Shown: positions 9,424 to 19,358, counted from the first letter of the stretch. The stretch: 64,000 bases of DNA from UBA5239 sp040391785 (GCA_040391785.1 JBEBXH010000008.1:1-64000); one strand, 5' to 3'. Notes: generated by a model from the letters alone, not told the origin. A program made the numbers and translations.

Positions 9424-12400
9424 GCAGGAAGTGATTGCCCTCTATGGGCGTCGACTTCAGCTCATCCGCCGATAATTCGCGGCCGCTCCAGAGCTCCTTG
9501 TATTTCGTGCCGGGGGCGGGATTGAAACGCTTCGGGTCCAGGATCAGGCCCGCCGGTCTGGTCTCGCGGGAGAGGTTCACCGCCACGACCATAGACTTAT
9601 ACGGCGCCGCGGCGTCATCCCACGTGTAATAGCTGGCGTAAACGTCCGGCGTGGACGACCGCGCCGACTCATCGTACCAGTAGCCGTGAAATTTACCTTT
9701 TTCCAGTTTGATGTCGATGTTGATGCCCCAGAGCTTATCGACCGTTTCGCGGTTGATGCAGCCCAGGTCGACCACGATCCCGTGCAGCAGCGACGGCGCG
9801 ATGGCGCGGATGGCGAATTCCGGGCTGTCCAGCTCCTTGGCGCGCTTCCGCAGCTCGGCGTTGAACTGAGCCGAACGGTTGTGCTGGTAAATGATCATGA
9901 TGGACATTCCCTTGATTTCCGCGTTGAACGCAGCCTGATATTCCTCGCGCGAAACGTTCTCCGCGTAAAAATAATCGGGATTGTTCACCAATAGCGGTGA
10001 ATGTTCTTCGCCGGGCCACCAGATGTCGCCGAGTCCCTGCACCATCGGCAGGAAACGGTTGTGTCCGTGCAGCATGACCAGCTTGCCGCGCTCCTTGTGG
10101 ATCTTGTAGAGCCGCAGCAGATAATCGCGCAGATGGAACCCGTTCGACGTGGTGAAGTCCTTGCCGAAAGCATCCGTACCGGCGCAGCCGTGTTCCCGGT
10201 TCGAGCACACTTCCACCACGCAGATATCGTGATACAGCCCGCCGAGATCCGGCAGCGCGTCGAGCATTTTTTCGGCCCGATAGATGAAGAGGTCCGCGGC
10301 TTCGGGGTCGCAACAGGGACTGTTCAGGTATTTCTGCCCTTCGGGCTTGGTTTCGCCGGACCACGAAAACGCGCCGGTACAGCTCCAGGTTTTGTAGAAA
10401 TACTTGTACTCCGGTTCGATGATCGCCAGGTGGGTCGGCATGCTGTAGGCAAGCGCGGTGATGCCCTTGGCCTGCCAGTTTTTCAGTGCCTGACGGTAAG
10501 CGTTCACGTCGCGCGGCAGGAAACTGGTCCATGGGTACGTATCGTCCGGAGACAATATTTTGGCATGGCTGGCCCAGCCGATCGTCTGCAGGTTCTGATT
10601 TTTCAGCTTGCCCCAGCCGCCCTCGCGAATATTGTGCCGGTCCGCCGGGGGCCGCTTGCCGGGAGTCGCCATAAAGGCCATGCTGTAGGCGGCCTCGCGC
10701 GAAAGTTCCACCGGCTGGGCGATGATCGGAATATCGACCCGGACATCGTTTGCGCCGCGGGTCAACGTGATCTCGGGCTTGCCGCTCCAGTTGGCATCGC
10801 TGGCGCAGAACCAGGAGAAACCGGTTTCCAGCCCGGTGGTCCACACCACATTGCTGGCGGTGGTGAAATAGCGGTCCATGCCGTAACGGTAGGATATGGT
10901 GTCGCCCTTCCACGGCAGGAAAAGCGGGTTCATAACATACCGGGCCTGATCGCGGGGCGTCTTCCAGTCCAACTTCAACGATTTTACCTGAACCTTGCCG
11001 GCTTCGGGCGTCATGGACCAGTCGAGCTTGTACATGCCGTCGAACCACAGTTCGCCTTTCCAGCCGAACCGGATGCCGTTGGCGGAGCCGTTGCCGCTGA
11101 GCTCCACGTAATCGCCGTGATTTTCACCGAATTCGACGCCGTTCCAGCGAACCGCTTTTCCGTTCACAGTCAGCGCCGGAGCTGCCGCCAGCAATTCATT
11201 GCCGCGCGACACCGCCGAAACCGGGAACGGCCCCGCGTCAAACGTATAGCTGCGGTCGAGCACCTGTACCGTTTTCCCGGTCACCTTCACATCGTTCCAC
11301 GGCGGCGGCACCTGATGGTTGACCGCGACCCTGTTTTGATAAGGCGTCATATCCGGCACGACAAAGCTCAGTTCACGTTCGCATTTCAATGCCGGCGCTT
11401 TGATCTTCAGTGTATATTCGCCGGATTCCGGATTTTCCGGGAAAACCAGATCGGCGGTGATTGATTTCTTGTCGAATTTGAATTCGGTTTCGGCCACCGC
11501 CAAATTATTTCTCATCAGCGCGACCGTCCCGGTGCCGGGTACGAAATTGCCGCCGGTATACTCCAACTTGCACTGAATCAAACGCCGCCGGTGGTAGACA
11601 TCGTAATCGGCCTCCAGCAGATACTTCACCCGGAAAAAATGCTCATAACTGAAAATCGCGGTCTTGCCGCTCTCCACCGCCAGGCGCAGCCCGTATTTGC
11701 CCTGCCCCAGCTCCTGTTTGCCCAATTCATCGATGCTCTTGAATTCCCGGCTCGTGCCGTCCTCGAAGAGAATTTCCGCCCGGGTTTTGTCGCCGGGCGA
11801 GGTTGCCAGCTGGATGGCCGGGCGGCCGGATTCCAAATTTTCCAGCCCCCTCAACTGCACGAAATTGCCGTCACCCCAGCGAATCGTGCCGAACCCGGTG
11901 ACGTCGCTGTACATGCCCTCGCCGCCGACCCGGGACCAGCTGTTGCAGTTGACCCGGTCCGCGAAATTGGTGAAACAGAAATTGCCCTTCCAAACTTCGC
12001 CGGTTTTCGGATTGCCGAGCTTCGCCAGCGGCACAGCCATTTCCACGCTCCAGCCTTGCCCGTCTTTCGCGGCGGCGGCCACGGCGCCGGTGTTGTAGCT
12101 TTTCAGCCCGCCCTTGGAATCATAAATCGCACCGTTGGCATTGAGAATGAACTGATAGGCATCGCCGCCGGGCGACAGCAGATGCAGCTCGAAAGCATCG
12201 TCCTCCCACAAATTCCCGTCCGCCTCGTGAAGCACCGCCTTGGCGGGCGGAATATTGGAGCGGAAACCGACGTAGAGGTTGTCGGCGTCGTATTTCACCC
12301 GGACGTCGGCATTGGCGACCTGCAGATGATTGATGGAACCGTGCGAAACTTTGAAGATCGGCAGCAGCGCGGCATCGGCCCATTCGCCCTGTTCCAGCTT

Positions 12401-13222
12401 GCCGTCGATGACCGGGGCCCGGCCACCACGCGGTATGGAACACAGCGGTTTCGCCTCATCCACCCCGAAGTTCGACGTGTAGTATTTCTCAAACTCATTG
12501 CGGATTTCGTCCGCAGAGAGCCGGCGGTTGTAAATCTGCAGATTGTCGAAAGCGTTTTTGTCGGTCTTCTGGATCAGCCCCCAGCCGCGGATGGCCCCCA
12601 GCTGGATGCTCCCCTTCTGAAGCTGTGGCAGGTCGATCGGCGCGGCGAAATTCTTCTCGGAACGCAGCACGCCGTTGATATACAACTTCATACCGGTGCG
12701 GTCCCAGACGGCGTCCAGCTTGTACCAGTGGCCCCACTGCCATTCGTCGTCCTTCAGGAACACGGCGGCGTCCTCGCTTTTGCGTGCGCCGTTGGCATCG
12801 TAATAAACGAGCAGGAACAGCAATTTCCCCTCTTCCGAGTACTTGTAGACCAGAAATTTGACCTTTTCGGCATCGGCGGTAAAAAAGTGCTGGAAGTGGT
12901 TTTGGCCCGGTTTCCAATTCTGCGGCGAGACCCATAGCGACACAGTGCCCTGCGGGATATTGAAATTGTTCTTCAATTCCCACGCGCAATATTCGCTGTT
13001 GTCCATCATCAGCGCGTTGCCCTGATTTTTGATGCCGCTCCACATCCGCAAATTCAGATCCTGATTCGGCCAGTTGACCGATTTCGGGTTGCCTCCGGCC
13101 ACATCGGCCACGGTCGAGAAACCGTCGAAACCGGCGCTGAAAAGCAAATTGGGATCGCGGTCCTGGGCGGGACAGCTGATGAACACAAACAATAACAGCA
13201 GAATCGATAAACCGGATTTCAT
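9407..13222 (-). CDS. Exported LamG + CBM9-like + glycoside-hydrolase-like protein (DUF6067/GH123-type)
   Basis: A 1271-residue exported protein. Residues 1-20 are a signal peptide; the FISC sequence could be a weak lipobox. Residues about 25-245 look like a LamG/concanavalin-type domain, ending in the typical NRRLSADEI motif. Residues about 260-455 resemble a CBM9-like sugar-binding domain (IDGKLEQGEWADA, DADNLYVGFRS, WEDDAFELHL). A beta-rich middle follows, then a TIM-barrel-like part at about 860-1190 with LYHDICVVE and WWPGEEH, and a C-terminal beta domain. The middle and C-terminal layout resembles the DUF6067/GH123-related families; catalytic acids were not assigned. It starts 9 bp after the prepilin-like gene with a strong GAGGAG site, so it is last in that operon. 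Substrate unknown, probably a host or plant glycan. Confidence 0.8.
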   Translation of the reverse strand: MKSGLSILLLLFVFISCPAQDRDPNLLFSAGFDGFSTVADVAGGNPKSVNWPNQDLNLRMWSGIKNQGNALMMDNSEYCAWELKNNFNIPQGTVSLWVSPQNWKPGQNHFQHFFTADAEKVKFLVYKYSEEGKLLFLLVYYDANGARKSEDAAVFLKDDEWQWGHWYKLDAVWDRTGMKLYINGVLRSEKNFAAPIDLPQLQKGSIQLGAIRGWGLIQKTDKNAFDNLQIYNRRLSADEIRNEFEKYYTSNFGVDEAKPLCSIPRGGRAPVIDGKLEQGEWADAALLPIFKVSHGSINHLQVANADVRVKYDADNLYVGFRSNIPPAKAVLHEADGNLWEDDAFELHLLSPGGDAYQFILNANGAIYDSKGGLKSYNTGAVAAAAKDGQGWSVEMAVPLAKLGNPKTGEVWKGNFCFTNFADRVNCNSWSRVGGEGMYSDVTGFGTIRWGDGNFVQLRGLENLESGRPAIQLATSPGDKTRAEILFEDGTSREFKSIDELGKQELGQGKYGLRLAVESGKTAIFSYEHFFRVKYLLEADYDVYHRRRLIQCKLEYTGGNFVPGTGTVALMRNNLAVAETEFKFDKKSITADLVFPENPESGEYTLKIKAPALKCERELSFVVPDMTPYQNRVAVNHQVPPPWNDVKVTGKTVQVLDRSYTFDAGPFPVSAVSRGNELLAAAPALTVNGKAVRWNGVEFGENHGDYVELSGNGSANGIRFGWKGELWFDGMYKLDWSMTPEAGKVQVKSLKLDWKTPRDQARYVMNPLFLPWKGDTISYRYGMDRYFTTASNVVWTTGLETGFSWFCASDANWSGKPEITLTRGANDVRVDIPIIAQPVELSREAAYSMAFMATPGKRPPADRHNIREGGWGKLKNQNLQTIGWASHAKILSPDDTYPWTSFLPRDVNAYRQALKNWQAKGITALAYSMPTHLAIIEPEYKYFYKTWSCTGAFSWSGETKPEGQKYLNSPCCDPEAADLFIYRAEKMLDALPDLGGLYHDICVVEVCSNREHGCAGTDAFGKDFTTSNGFHLRDYLLRLYKIHKERGKLVMLHGHNRFLPMVQGLGDIWWPGEEHSPLLVNNPDYFYAENVSREEYQAAFNAEIKGMSIMIIYQHNRSAQFNAELRKRAKELDSPEFAIRAIAPSLLHGIVVDLGCINRETVDKLWGINIDIKLEKGKFHGYWYDESARSSTPDVYASYYTWDDAAAPYKSMVVAVNLSRETRPAGLILDPKRFNPAPGTKYKELWSGRELSADELKSTPIEGNHFLLIGIR

Positions 13223-13231
13223 GACTTCTCC

Positions 13232-13951
13232 TCAGTCTTTGGTGATGCGAATGTGCCTGTCGAGGGCAGTCGAATTGCCGTAAATGGTCGTCCACGGAGC
13301 CTTCACATCCGCGACATGGCCGTCGACAAAAAGCACGTTCGCCCCCATTCCATGGCGCTGGGAAATGCTGACGTCTGTCGTACGGGTGGTGGTGAAATAT
13401 ACCGAGCCGCCCATGCTTACTCCGGCGCTGGTGATGTTTTCCGTATCGGCAGTCAGGAACTTATTGGAGGGATGCTTGACATTGTTGGATTTGGGCAGCG
13501 GCGGGGGTTGATTGATCCCGCCCGTGATAAAATAACTCGAGCCAACCAATACATTGTAGCCGAAATTGGAGTACCAGAACGTCCATGCTTCATAACTGCC
13601 GGATGAGTCCTTCTGGAGGAAACGCGTCGCATATGTTCCCTGCAGTGAGGTACAACGGAGAACATTGGCATCCAGCATGTAGCCTTTCCTGGCAAGCAAC
13701 CAGCACCAGTTGGTAGTCTGTTGCTTGGCCTGGCTGGAAAAATCCTCGAAGGTCGGCGGAAATACGTCGTCATGGTCATCGCGGTAGGCCACGAAGATCA
13801 GGCCGAGCTGCTTCTGATTGTTCTTACAGTTGGCGCTGCGTGCTCTTTCCCGCGCCGCATTCAGTGCCGGCAGGAGCATGGCAGCCAGAATTGCGATGAT
13901 CGCGATCACAACCAGGAGTTCGATGAGGGTGAAATGCTTGCATGTTTTCAT
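13232..13951 (-). CDS. Prepilin-like protein with H-X9-DG C-terminal motif
   Basis: The 239-residue protein starts with a short basic leader, then FTLIELLVVIAIIAIL, the N-methylation/cleavage segment of type IV prepilins and type II secretion pseudopilins, with Glu at +5. The residue before the cleavage point is His and not the usual Gly. The body is a globular pilin-type domain. Near the C-terminus RHGMGANVLFVDGHV fits the H-X9-DG motif found in the large prepilin families of Planctomycetes and Lentisphaerae. It lies 12 bp after the GH42-like gene and 9 bp before the LamG/CBM9 gene, so it is inside a glycosidase operon. Expected location is the inner membrane and then a pseudopilus or the periplasm. 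Ribosome site AAGGGA. Function in glycan use is unknown. Confidence 0.9.
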   Translation of the reverse strand: MKTCKHFTLIELLVVIAIIAILAAMLLPALNAARERARSANCKNNQKQLGLIFVAYRDDHDDVFPPTFEDFSSQAKQQTTNWCWLLARKGYMLDANVLRCTSLQGTYATRFLQKDSSGSYEAWTFWYSNFGYNVLVGSSYFITGGINQPPPLPKSNNVKHPSNKFLTADTENITSAGVSMGGSVYFTTTRTTDVSISQRHGMGANVLFVDGHVADVKAPWTTIYGNSTALDRHIRITKD

Positions 13952-13963
13952 GGTCTTTTTCCC

Positions 13964-16900
13964 TTATTTTGTTGGTTTTAGACTGTACCAATAGGTTTTT
14001 TGGGCGGTAAATTCCTGTTCGAACAAATCCGTTCCGGCGGAGACGGTCTCTCCGGAAAGAATATCGGTGACTTCCGAAGTACGCGGCAAATTCAAACGGT
14101 ATTTGCCGCCGCGTACACAATGAATGCTGAGGAAATAATCGTTCATATCGATCACCAGTCCGGGTTTGTCGGCAGTGACAAAGACGCCGGCGGCAAGCGC
14201 GATGTTGCGGAGCAGTTCCGGCGCCAGCCCGCCGGGGGCAGCGCAGTAAACGCTGGTCCAATCCGCGAAGCGGCGGACGCCGACCGCGGGCTTGCCGTCG
14301 CCGGTATACTTGCCGAGAATCACCGCTTCCGGATCGTCGAGCTCGAAGCGCTGGAGGCCGCGATAACGTGAACCGGCACCGAAAAAGATCGCGTCGTTGA
14401 ACGTGACGCCATTACCGAGCAGCGGCGGCAATCCCGCGCCGAGCGGATCACTCCCCGGCACGGAAAGCACGGTGAACGGCTGGTTCTGTTTCGGGTCGCT
14501 GGCTGCGACTTTGATTCCCGAAGCGGCCCGGATGCCGTCCACCGAATTCCGCTTGCTGTCGAGACAACCGGCGGCATAGCACCAGACCAGCGTCCGGCCG
14601 TTCTTTTTCAACACCCGGTCGATGAAATCGCGCTCGGCGGTGTTCAGGAAAATAGCCTGTGGAAAGATGATGATCTTGAGCCCGTCGGCCAGCTTCGGAT
14701 TCGCCACGAGATCGGCCAGATCATAAAAGCTCAGCGGCACCCCGCCCGTCCGCAGATCCTCGCACATGGAGCGGAACTCATCGACACGCCAAAGCGCATT
14801 GCCACGGTCAAAAGGCGCATGTTTGGAGGGCATGCTGAACACGACCGCCGTCTCTGGCCGGAAGCGGATGTCGTCGCGGTTCTCCACCAGGCGCTTGTTG
14901 ACGTCGGAAACAACCCGGAAGGTCTCAAAAATAGCCGGGTGCCGGTAGCCGCCGGTGAAGTCGAAATAGCAGTACCCCTGATTCTGCACCAGCGTCTGCC
15001 CGAGTTCTTTGTAGATCAGGTCGTGGAACTGCCATTCCGTCAGCGGAGTGCCGAGCCACATGGACATGACTTCGGTGCCGTCGCTGCGCAGCCAGGTGCG
15101 GGTGTCGAGCTCCTTGAGCGAGAGCTTGCCGTGGAGGTTGTAGGAGCCGTCGACAAACGTCATGCCGCCGGAGTATCCCGGCATGCGCATGGGGTAGCTG
15201 GTCTGAGGTTGCGCAGCGTCGAGCCACTGCGAATTCAGGAAGTACGAATGATCGTTGTCCTGCCCCATGTGCCAGGTCACGGCCAGCTTGTCCTTGCCCA
15301 TTTCCTCCTTGAAAATGCGGGCGAAATGTTCGGGCACGATCCATTCCTGGCGCGCATTGAAAATTTCGTAATCGATATTGGCCCGCGAGAAAAACGTCTT
15401 GTCGGCCCCGCTGGTCTCTTGCAGCGACGGGATCGCCGCGGTGTCGATGCGCGCATTCGTATTTCCCCACGCCTCCGCCAGCGCCTGGTCGGTACGGTAG
15501 GTTTCGCGCAGGAATCCGCGCCACGCTTTCAGGGCGTGAGGACTGAAATCCCGGTTGTATGTGTGCAGCGTAAACTGATAATCATGCCCGCCGCCCAGCC
15601 GCACCCCGGCGATAATGTGGGCATACGGTTTCTTCTTCAATTCAATCAGGAAGCGGCGGAAAAAGTCGCCGTAATCCTTCAGGAATTTCTCCGAAAACTG
15701 CGAGGGCCACCAGAAAAGATCGGCGCGTTTTTCCGGCAATTTTTCCGTGAAACCCAGCATGTGACCGCTGTTGCCGTAGCCCTTGTGCCCCTTGGCGTTC
15801 AGCCACGCTTCATCGGGATTGCGCAGCACATAGTCGGGGGGCCACATCAAATTGAGCCCCAGGATAAAATTGCCATGCGGATCCTGCTGCAGCGCCTGCT
15901 CGATGGAGGCGAAAAAGTCCTCGAAAATCGCCTCATCACGCCCGTTCCAGGCCTCCCCGAACGGCGGAAAATTCATCGACCCCGTCATCGACAGACTGAT
16001 AAGCGGAAAGGTCACTCCGGCCTTCGCCATTTCGCGGAAATCCGCGGTGGCTCCGGTAGTCGGCCAGGACATATGCAGCGCCGGGATCACCGGCTTGCCG
16101 TTCACGCGCACCACCGTCCGCTGATTCTCGGCGGCCACCGTCACCCGGACCGGCGGGCGCTTCGCCACGATATCGAGCATCTCTTCGCGGCTGTAGTCCG
16201 GCTGGGCGTAAATCCGGCCGGCATCGACCTTCTGCCATGGGGCCGCCGGAAGTTCGATATCATCCAGATAAACCGTCACCGGGTCGCCGTACAGGATCAG
16301 CGCCAGTTTGATGACGCGCTCGTTATTGGCGTCGGGACGGAACGCTATCACCCGTTTGTCCCAGTATTGCGGCGGCGTATTGCGCAGCATATGCTGGCTG
16401 GTCCAGGCATAATAAGTATTCATGCCGCCGCCGTCATCCCCCTGAAGCATGCCGTTTTCCCATTCAAAACGGGGGATCAGGTTAGCGTTGCGGGTGGCGT
16501 CGAAACACTGGAACCGGGTGCGGAAAGCCCACGGCTTCCGGTTGCGGTCCGGCGGTATGATGATCGGCTGGGTGCTGACCAGTTTGATGTAGCCGAGTGG
16601 ATTTTTCTTGGTAATCCGCAGCGAACGGCGACCGGAACTGGCCCGCGATTCGTCGATCGCCCAATCCCCCTCCGCACCATCGTGCAGCTCCACTCGCCAA
16701 CCGTCCATTCCAGCCTCGAAACTGCTGTTCGGATGCAGTGAAGTGCCGCTTTGCACCACGCGCGGCGACGCCCACTCTACCACCTCGCGCAATTCCGCGG
16801 GCACACCGCCGGGCATGCCGCGCAGCGCCAGCGCCACCGACAACCGGGTCGAACGGTTTTCGCCAATCATCAAACGTCGCAACTTCGGGTACACCTTCGG

Positions 16901-17932
16901 CCCCAGCCGGGTCAGCGCCACCGCGCTTGACGAAACAACCCCTTCATTCGCGACGGTCAAATTACCGGTCAGGACCTCAATGGCCGGCAAGGCGCGCTCG
17001 CCCATGCAACCCAAAAGATAACTCGCCCGCGCCCGGATATAATTGTTGGCAGAACCGGCCAGACCGGTCAGGGTTTGCAGCGCACTGTCCGGCAATTCGG
17101 CCCGGAGCAGCACCAAACGCTGCAGCGCCATCCGCGCCACCACGGGATCCGCATCCGACGCCGCGCACAGCAGCCAGACCACGTCGTTCTGCATCCGCAA
17201 TCTGGTCAATTTCTCCTCGCTGGACAGCGCGGTGAACTCCCGGTCGAAATCGGCCGGTTTCTGCAGTACTTCCGCCGTTTTGCGGTTTGCCATCGCCATC
17301 GCCAATTCATCGACTTCTTCCAAACGCAGCGATTCGATCACGATGCCGCGTCCGTCGATCTGCCAGAACGGCACATACCAGGCCGCATCTTTGACCTCCG
17401 TCAGAGTGAATGGCGGGAACGCCGTTTCCGGCGCAGTTACCTTCGCCATGGATAGACTTTTCAGCGTCGTCAGGAATTTTCCGTCTTTGTCATACACATG
17501 CATGGAAAACCGGATTTCTGCCTCGCCAGAGCCCTTCAGCAACGGGCGGAAATGATGCCCCGCTTTCATGAGATTGCCCGATACCCGGGTATGGTGATAC
17601 GACAGATTCGCTTTGCCCCCCGGAATTTCCAGCCGGATGGCATTCGGTTTGCCGCCGCCGGCCGTATCGAAATACGATAATTTCACCGCCTGGTCATTGC
17701 CCGAAGCGGGCATCCAGCAACGCGGGAAATTCGCGTCATCGGTCTCGACTTTCAGCCGCCGCATTTCCGCGGCAACTTCGCTCACCGGCCGCGGCACCGT
17801 CAGCTCCCCATTATTCAACAAATTCTGCGCCGACAGCGGCATAATACAGAATATGGCAATAATTGCTATCACGACAAGAAACTTAAGAAGTGCAAATTTC
17901 GAGCCGCTGCAGATGTGATTTCTTTTTCTCAT
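13964..17932 (-). CDS. Exported HEAT-repeat + CBM + GH42-like beta-galactosidase-type protein
   Basis: Taken from the ATG at 17932 (1322 residues), because it has an AAGAAAAGAG site and places the hydrophobic segment near the N-terminus; a longer frame opens at 17995. The N-terminus FALLKFLVVIAIIAIF is an altered copy of a prepilin leader (Lys in place of Glu at +5) followed by a signal-peptidase-like PLSAQ site. Residues about 190-385 hold HEAT-like helical repeats, about 400-590 a CBM4/9-like domain (SFEAGMDGWRV), and about 600-1100 a TIM barrel of GH42 type with a following trimerisation-like domain and a C-terminal beta domain. GH42 enzymes cleave terminal beta-galactose with two Glu residues; I could not assign them here. 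The start overlaps the end of the GH4 gene by 50 bp, pointing to coupled translation. Confidence 0.8.
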   Translation of the reverse strand: MRKRNHICSGSKFALLKFLVVIAIIAIFCIMPLSAQNLLNNGELTVPRPVSEVAAEMRRLKVETDDANFPRCWMPASGNDQAVKLSYFDTAGGGKPNAIRLEIPGGKANLSYHHTRVSGNLMKAGHHFRPLLKGSGEAEIRFSMHVYDKDGKFLTTLKSLSMAKVTAPETAFPPFTLTEVKDAAWYVPFWQIDGRGIVIESLRLEEVDELAMAMANRKTAEVLQKPADFDREFTALSSEEKLTRLRMQNDVVWLLCAASDADPVVARMALQRLVLLRAELPDSALQTLTGLAGSANNYIRARASYLLGCMGERALPAIEVLTGNLTVANEGVVSSSAVALTRLGPKVYPKLRRLMIGENRSTRLSVALALRGMPGGVPAELREVVEWASPRVVQSGTSLHPNSSFEAGMDGWRVELHDGAEGDWAIDESRASSGRRSLRITKKNPLGYIKLVSTQPIIIPPDRNRKPWAFRTRFQCFDATRNANLIPRFEWENGMLQGDDGGGMNTYYAWTSQHMLRNTPPQYWDKRVIAFRPDANNERVIKLALILYGDPVTVYLDDIELPAAPWQKVDAGRIYAQPDYSREEMLDIVAKRPPVRVTVAAENQRTVVRVNGKPVIPALHMSWPTTGATADFREMAKAGVTFPLISLSMTGSMNFPPFGEAWNGRDEAIFEDFFASIEQALQQDPHGNFILGLNLMWPPDYVLRNPDEAWLNAKGHKGYGNSGHMLGFTEKLPEKRADLFWWPSQFSEKFLKDYGDFFRRFLIELKKKPYAHIIAGVRLGGGHDYQFTLHTYNRDFSPHALKAWRGFLRETYRTDQALAEAWGNTNARIDTAAIPSLQETSGADKTFFSRANIDYEIFNARQEWIVPEHFARIFKEEMGKDKLAVTWHMGQDNDHSYFLNSQWLDAAQPQTSYPMRMPGYSGGMTFVDGSYNLHGKLSLKELDTRTWLRSDGTEVMSMWLGTPLTEWQFHDLIYKELGQTLVQNQGYCYFDFTGGYRHPAIFETFRVVSDVNKRLVENRDDIRFRPETAVVFSMPSKHAPFDRGNALWRVDEFRSMCEDLRTGGVPLSFYDLADLVANPKLADGLKIIIFPQAIFLNTAERDFIDRVLKKNGRTLVWCYAAGCLDSKRNSVDGIRAASGIKVAASDPKQNQPFTVLSVPGSDPLGAGLPPLLGNGVTFNDAIFFGAGSRYRGLQRFELDDPEAVILGKYTGDGKPAVGVRRFADWTSVYCAAPGGLAPELLRNIALAAGVFVTADKPGLVIDMNDYFLSIHCVRGGKYRLNLPRTSEVTDILSGETVSAGTDLFEQEFTAQKTYWYSLKPTK

Positions 17933-19325
17933 GTCTCTTTTCTTCTTTGAAAAATTCCGGGTTGATTTCCTCGCGTAATGCTTCAAACAATTCATCCGTC
18001 ATCTGTTGTATTTCATCCAGTGAGCAAACCGCCGCGGTCAGCGGATCCAGCGCCACCGCCTGAAAAATCTGGCGCCGGTCGCAATTCAGCGCTCCGGCCG
18101 CCGCCATCAGCTGCATATTGATCATTCCCCGGTTCAAACCGGCGAGTTGCTCGGGGTAGTTTTCGATCCGGCAGGGCTGAATGCCGCCGCCGGAAACCAG
18201 GCAGGGCACCTCCACCGCGCACTCCGGCGGCAAGGACGGTATCAACCCGTGATTCATCACATTCAAATTGGCCTGATACGGCTGGTTGGACACGATGGCG
18301 TTGATCAGCTGGATCGCGTATTCACAGCTGGGTTTACGGTCGATTTCAAAGTCGCCGTTCAGCATTTTTTCGAGTTTGGTATCGTTGCACTGCTGCAGCT
18401 GGCGGCAGATCCGGAACGAAGCACCGGATACCCCGGCATTCATCGGCGCAAAATCGATCCCGTTGTCGTCGAACAGCTGAAAATCGGCGGTACAGAATTT
18501 CTCCAGCAGTTCATCCCTTTTCCGGAAGTAAGGCAGGTATTCGCTGCCGTGCCCGCTCGACTCCGTCGGGAAATAACCGAAATGCCGCATGATCTCAAAC
18601 CGGACGCGGTCCCGGCGGTAAATCTCTTCATTGTCCAGCAGCTTATGCAAATCCGGGTAAAGGTCCCGCCCCTTGTGCTCCAGTTTCAACACGAAAGCCT
18701 GATGGTTGACCCCAGCCGTCTGCTGCGAAATTTCCTCCACCGGCACGCCGAGCCACTCCGCAATGCAGTGAATCGTCCCCTGAACGCTGTGGCAAATGCC
18801 GATCACTTTGACCGTTTTCGCACGGCGGCTCGCCGCAATGGTATTGATCGACATCGGATTCACGTAGTTCAGGAGGTATGCGCCGGGGCAATACTTTTCC
18901 ATGGCGTCGACAACCGGCAGCAAATCTTTCAACACCCGCAGCCCGCGGAAAATCCCGCCCGGCCCGGCCGTATCCCCAACCACCTGCTTCACCCCGTATT
19001 TCAACGGAATTTCATACTCGTAACGCTGGCATTCGATGCCGCCGCTGCGGAAAATCGTCAGCACGAAATCCGCGCCGTTCACCGCTTCATTCAGATCCAC
19101 CGTGGATTTCAGGTCAATCTCCGCCTTCAGCGCCTTCGCCAGCATCCGGGAGAATTTCATCGACTTCTCGAGCCTTTCCCGGGAAATATCCATCAGCATG
19201 ACTTCGGCAGAGCGCAAATGCCCGTTCAGCATGATATCTTTGATGAGCTTCTGGGCGAAAATCACTCCGCCCGCTCCGATGATCGCTATTTTCAACTTTT
19301 TCTTTTCCGATTTTTTCATATTCAT
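17883..19325 (-). CDS. melA: GH4 family glycosidase, alpha-galactosidase (MelA)-like
   Basis: The 480-residue protein shows the NAD+/metal-dependent GH4 fold: the Rossmann motif GAGGVIFA at 17-24, NYVNP at 153-157, CHSVQGT at 178-184 and GVNHQAF at 205-211. Cys178 and His208 are the expected Mn2+ ligands. GH4 enzymes oxidise C3 of the sugar, eliminate and re-add water, then reduce; the CHSVQ form of the motif is the one in alpha-galactosidase MelA, while glucosidases and glucuronidases differ here. Cytoplasmic. It is the first gene behind a perfect promoter with a palindromic operator (19340-19387) and is followed by the GH42-like gene with overlap. The ATG at 19319 is an alternative start. 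Exact sugar specificity is inferred. Confidence 0.85.
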   Translation of the reverse strand: MNMKKSEKKKLKIAIIGAGGVIFAQKLIKDIMLNGHLRSAEVMLMDISRERLEKSMKFSRMLAKALKAEIDLKSTVDLNEAVNGADFVLTIFRSGGIECQRYEYEIPLKYGVKQVVGDTAGPGGIFRGLRVLKDLLPVVDAMEKYCPGAYLLNYVNPMSINTIAASRRAKTVKVIGICHSVQGTIHCIAEWLGVPVEEISQQTAGVNHQAFVLKLEHKGRDLYPDLHKLLDNEEIYRRDRVRFEIMRHFGYFPTESSGHGSEYLPYFRKRDELLEKFCTADFQLFDDNGIDFAPMNAGVSGASFRICRQLQQCNDTKLEKMLNGDFEIDRKPSCEYAIQLINAIVSNQPYQANLNVMNHGLIPSLPPECAVEVPCLVSGGGIQPCRIENYPEQLAGLNRGMINMQLMAAAGALNCDRRQIFQAVALDPLTAAVCSLDEIQQMTDELFEALREEINPEFFKEEKRHEKKKSHLQRLEICTS

Positions 19326-19339
19326 TCTCTCATTGGAAA

Positions 19340-19353
19340 CTGTTGTACAACAG
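19340..19353. promoter_or_regulatory. Palindromic operator CTGTTGTACAACAG upstream of melA-like gene
   Basis: A perfect 14-bp palindrome lies just downstream of the -10 box, over the predicted transcription start. The identical palindrome occurs at 21898-21911 in front of the regulator gene. The spacer of this promoter also contains CTGTTGT, an extra half-site. It is probably the binding site of the GntR/LacI-type regulator encoded at 20697-21884. Confidence 0.85.
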
Positions 19354-19358
19354 ATATA

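Noticed and set aside
9985..10173. Small Cys/Ser-rich frames inside large genes
   Set aside because: They are frame-shifted shadows without ribosome sites or conserved motifs.
10001..11464. Long antisense frames in the glycosidase genes (also 11591-12937, 14819-16741, 18147-19469, 19541-20803)
   Set aside because: Each covers a gene with recognised domains on the other strand; the frames are open because of G+C-rich third positions.
17933..17995. Longer N-terminus of the GH42-like protein
   Set aside because: It would add 21 charged residues before the hydrophobic leader and overlap the GH4 gene further; the ATG at 17932 has the better ribosome site.
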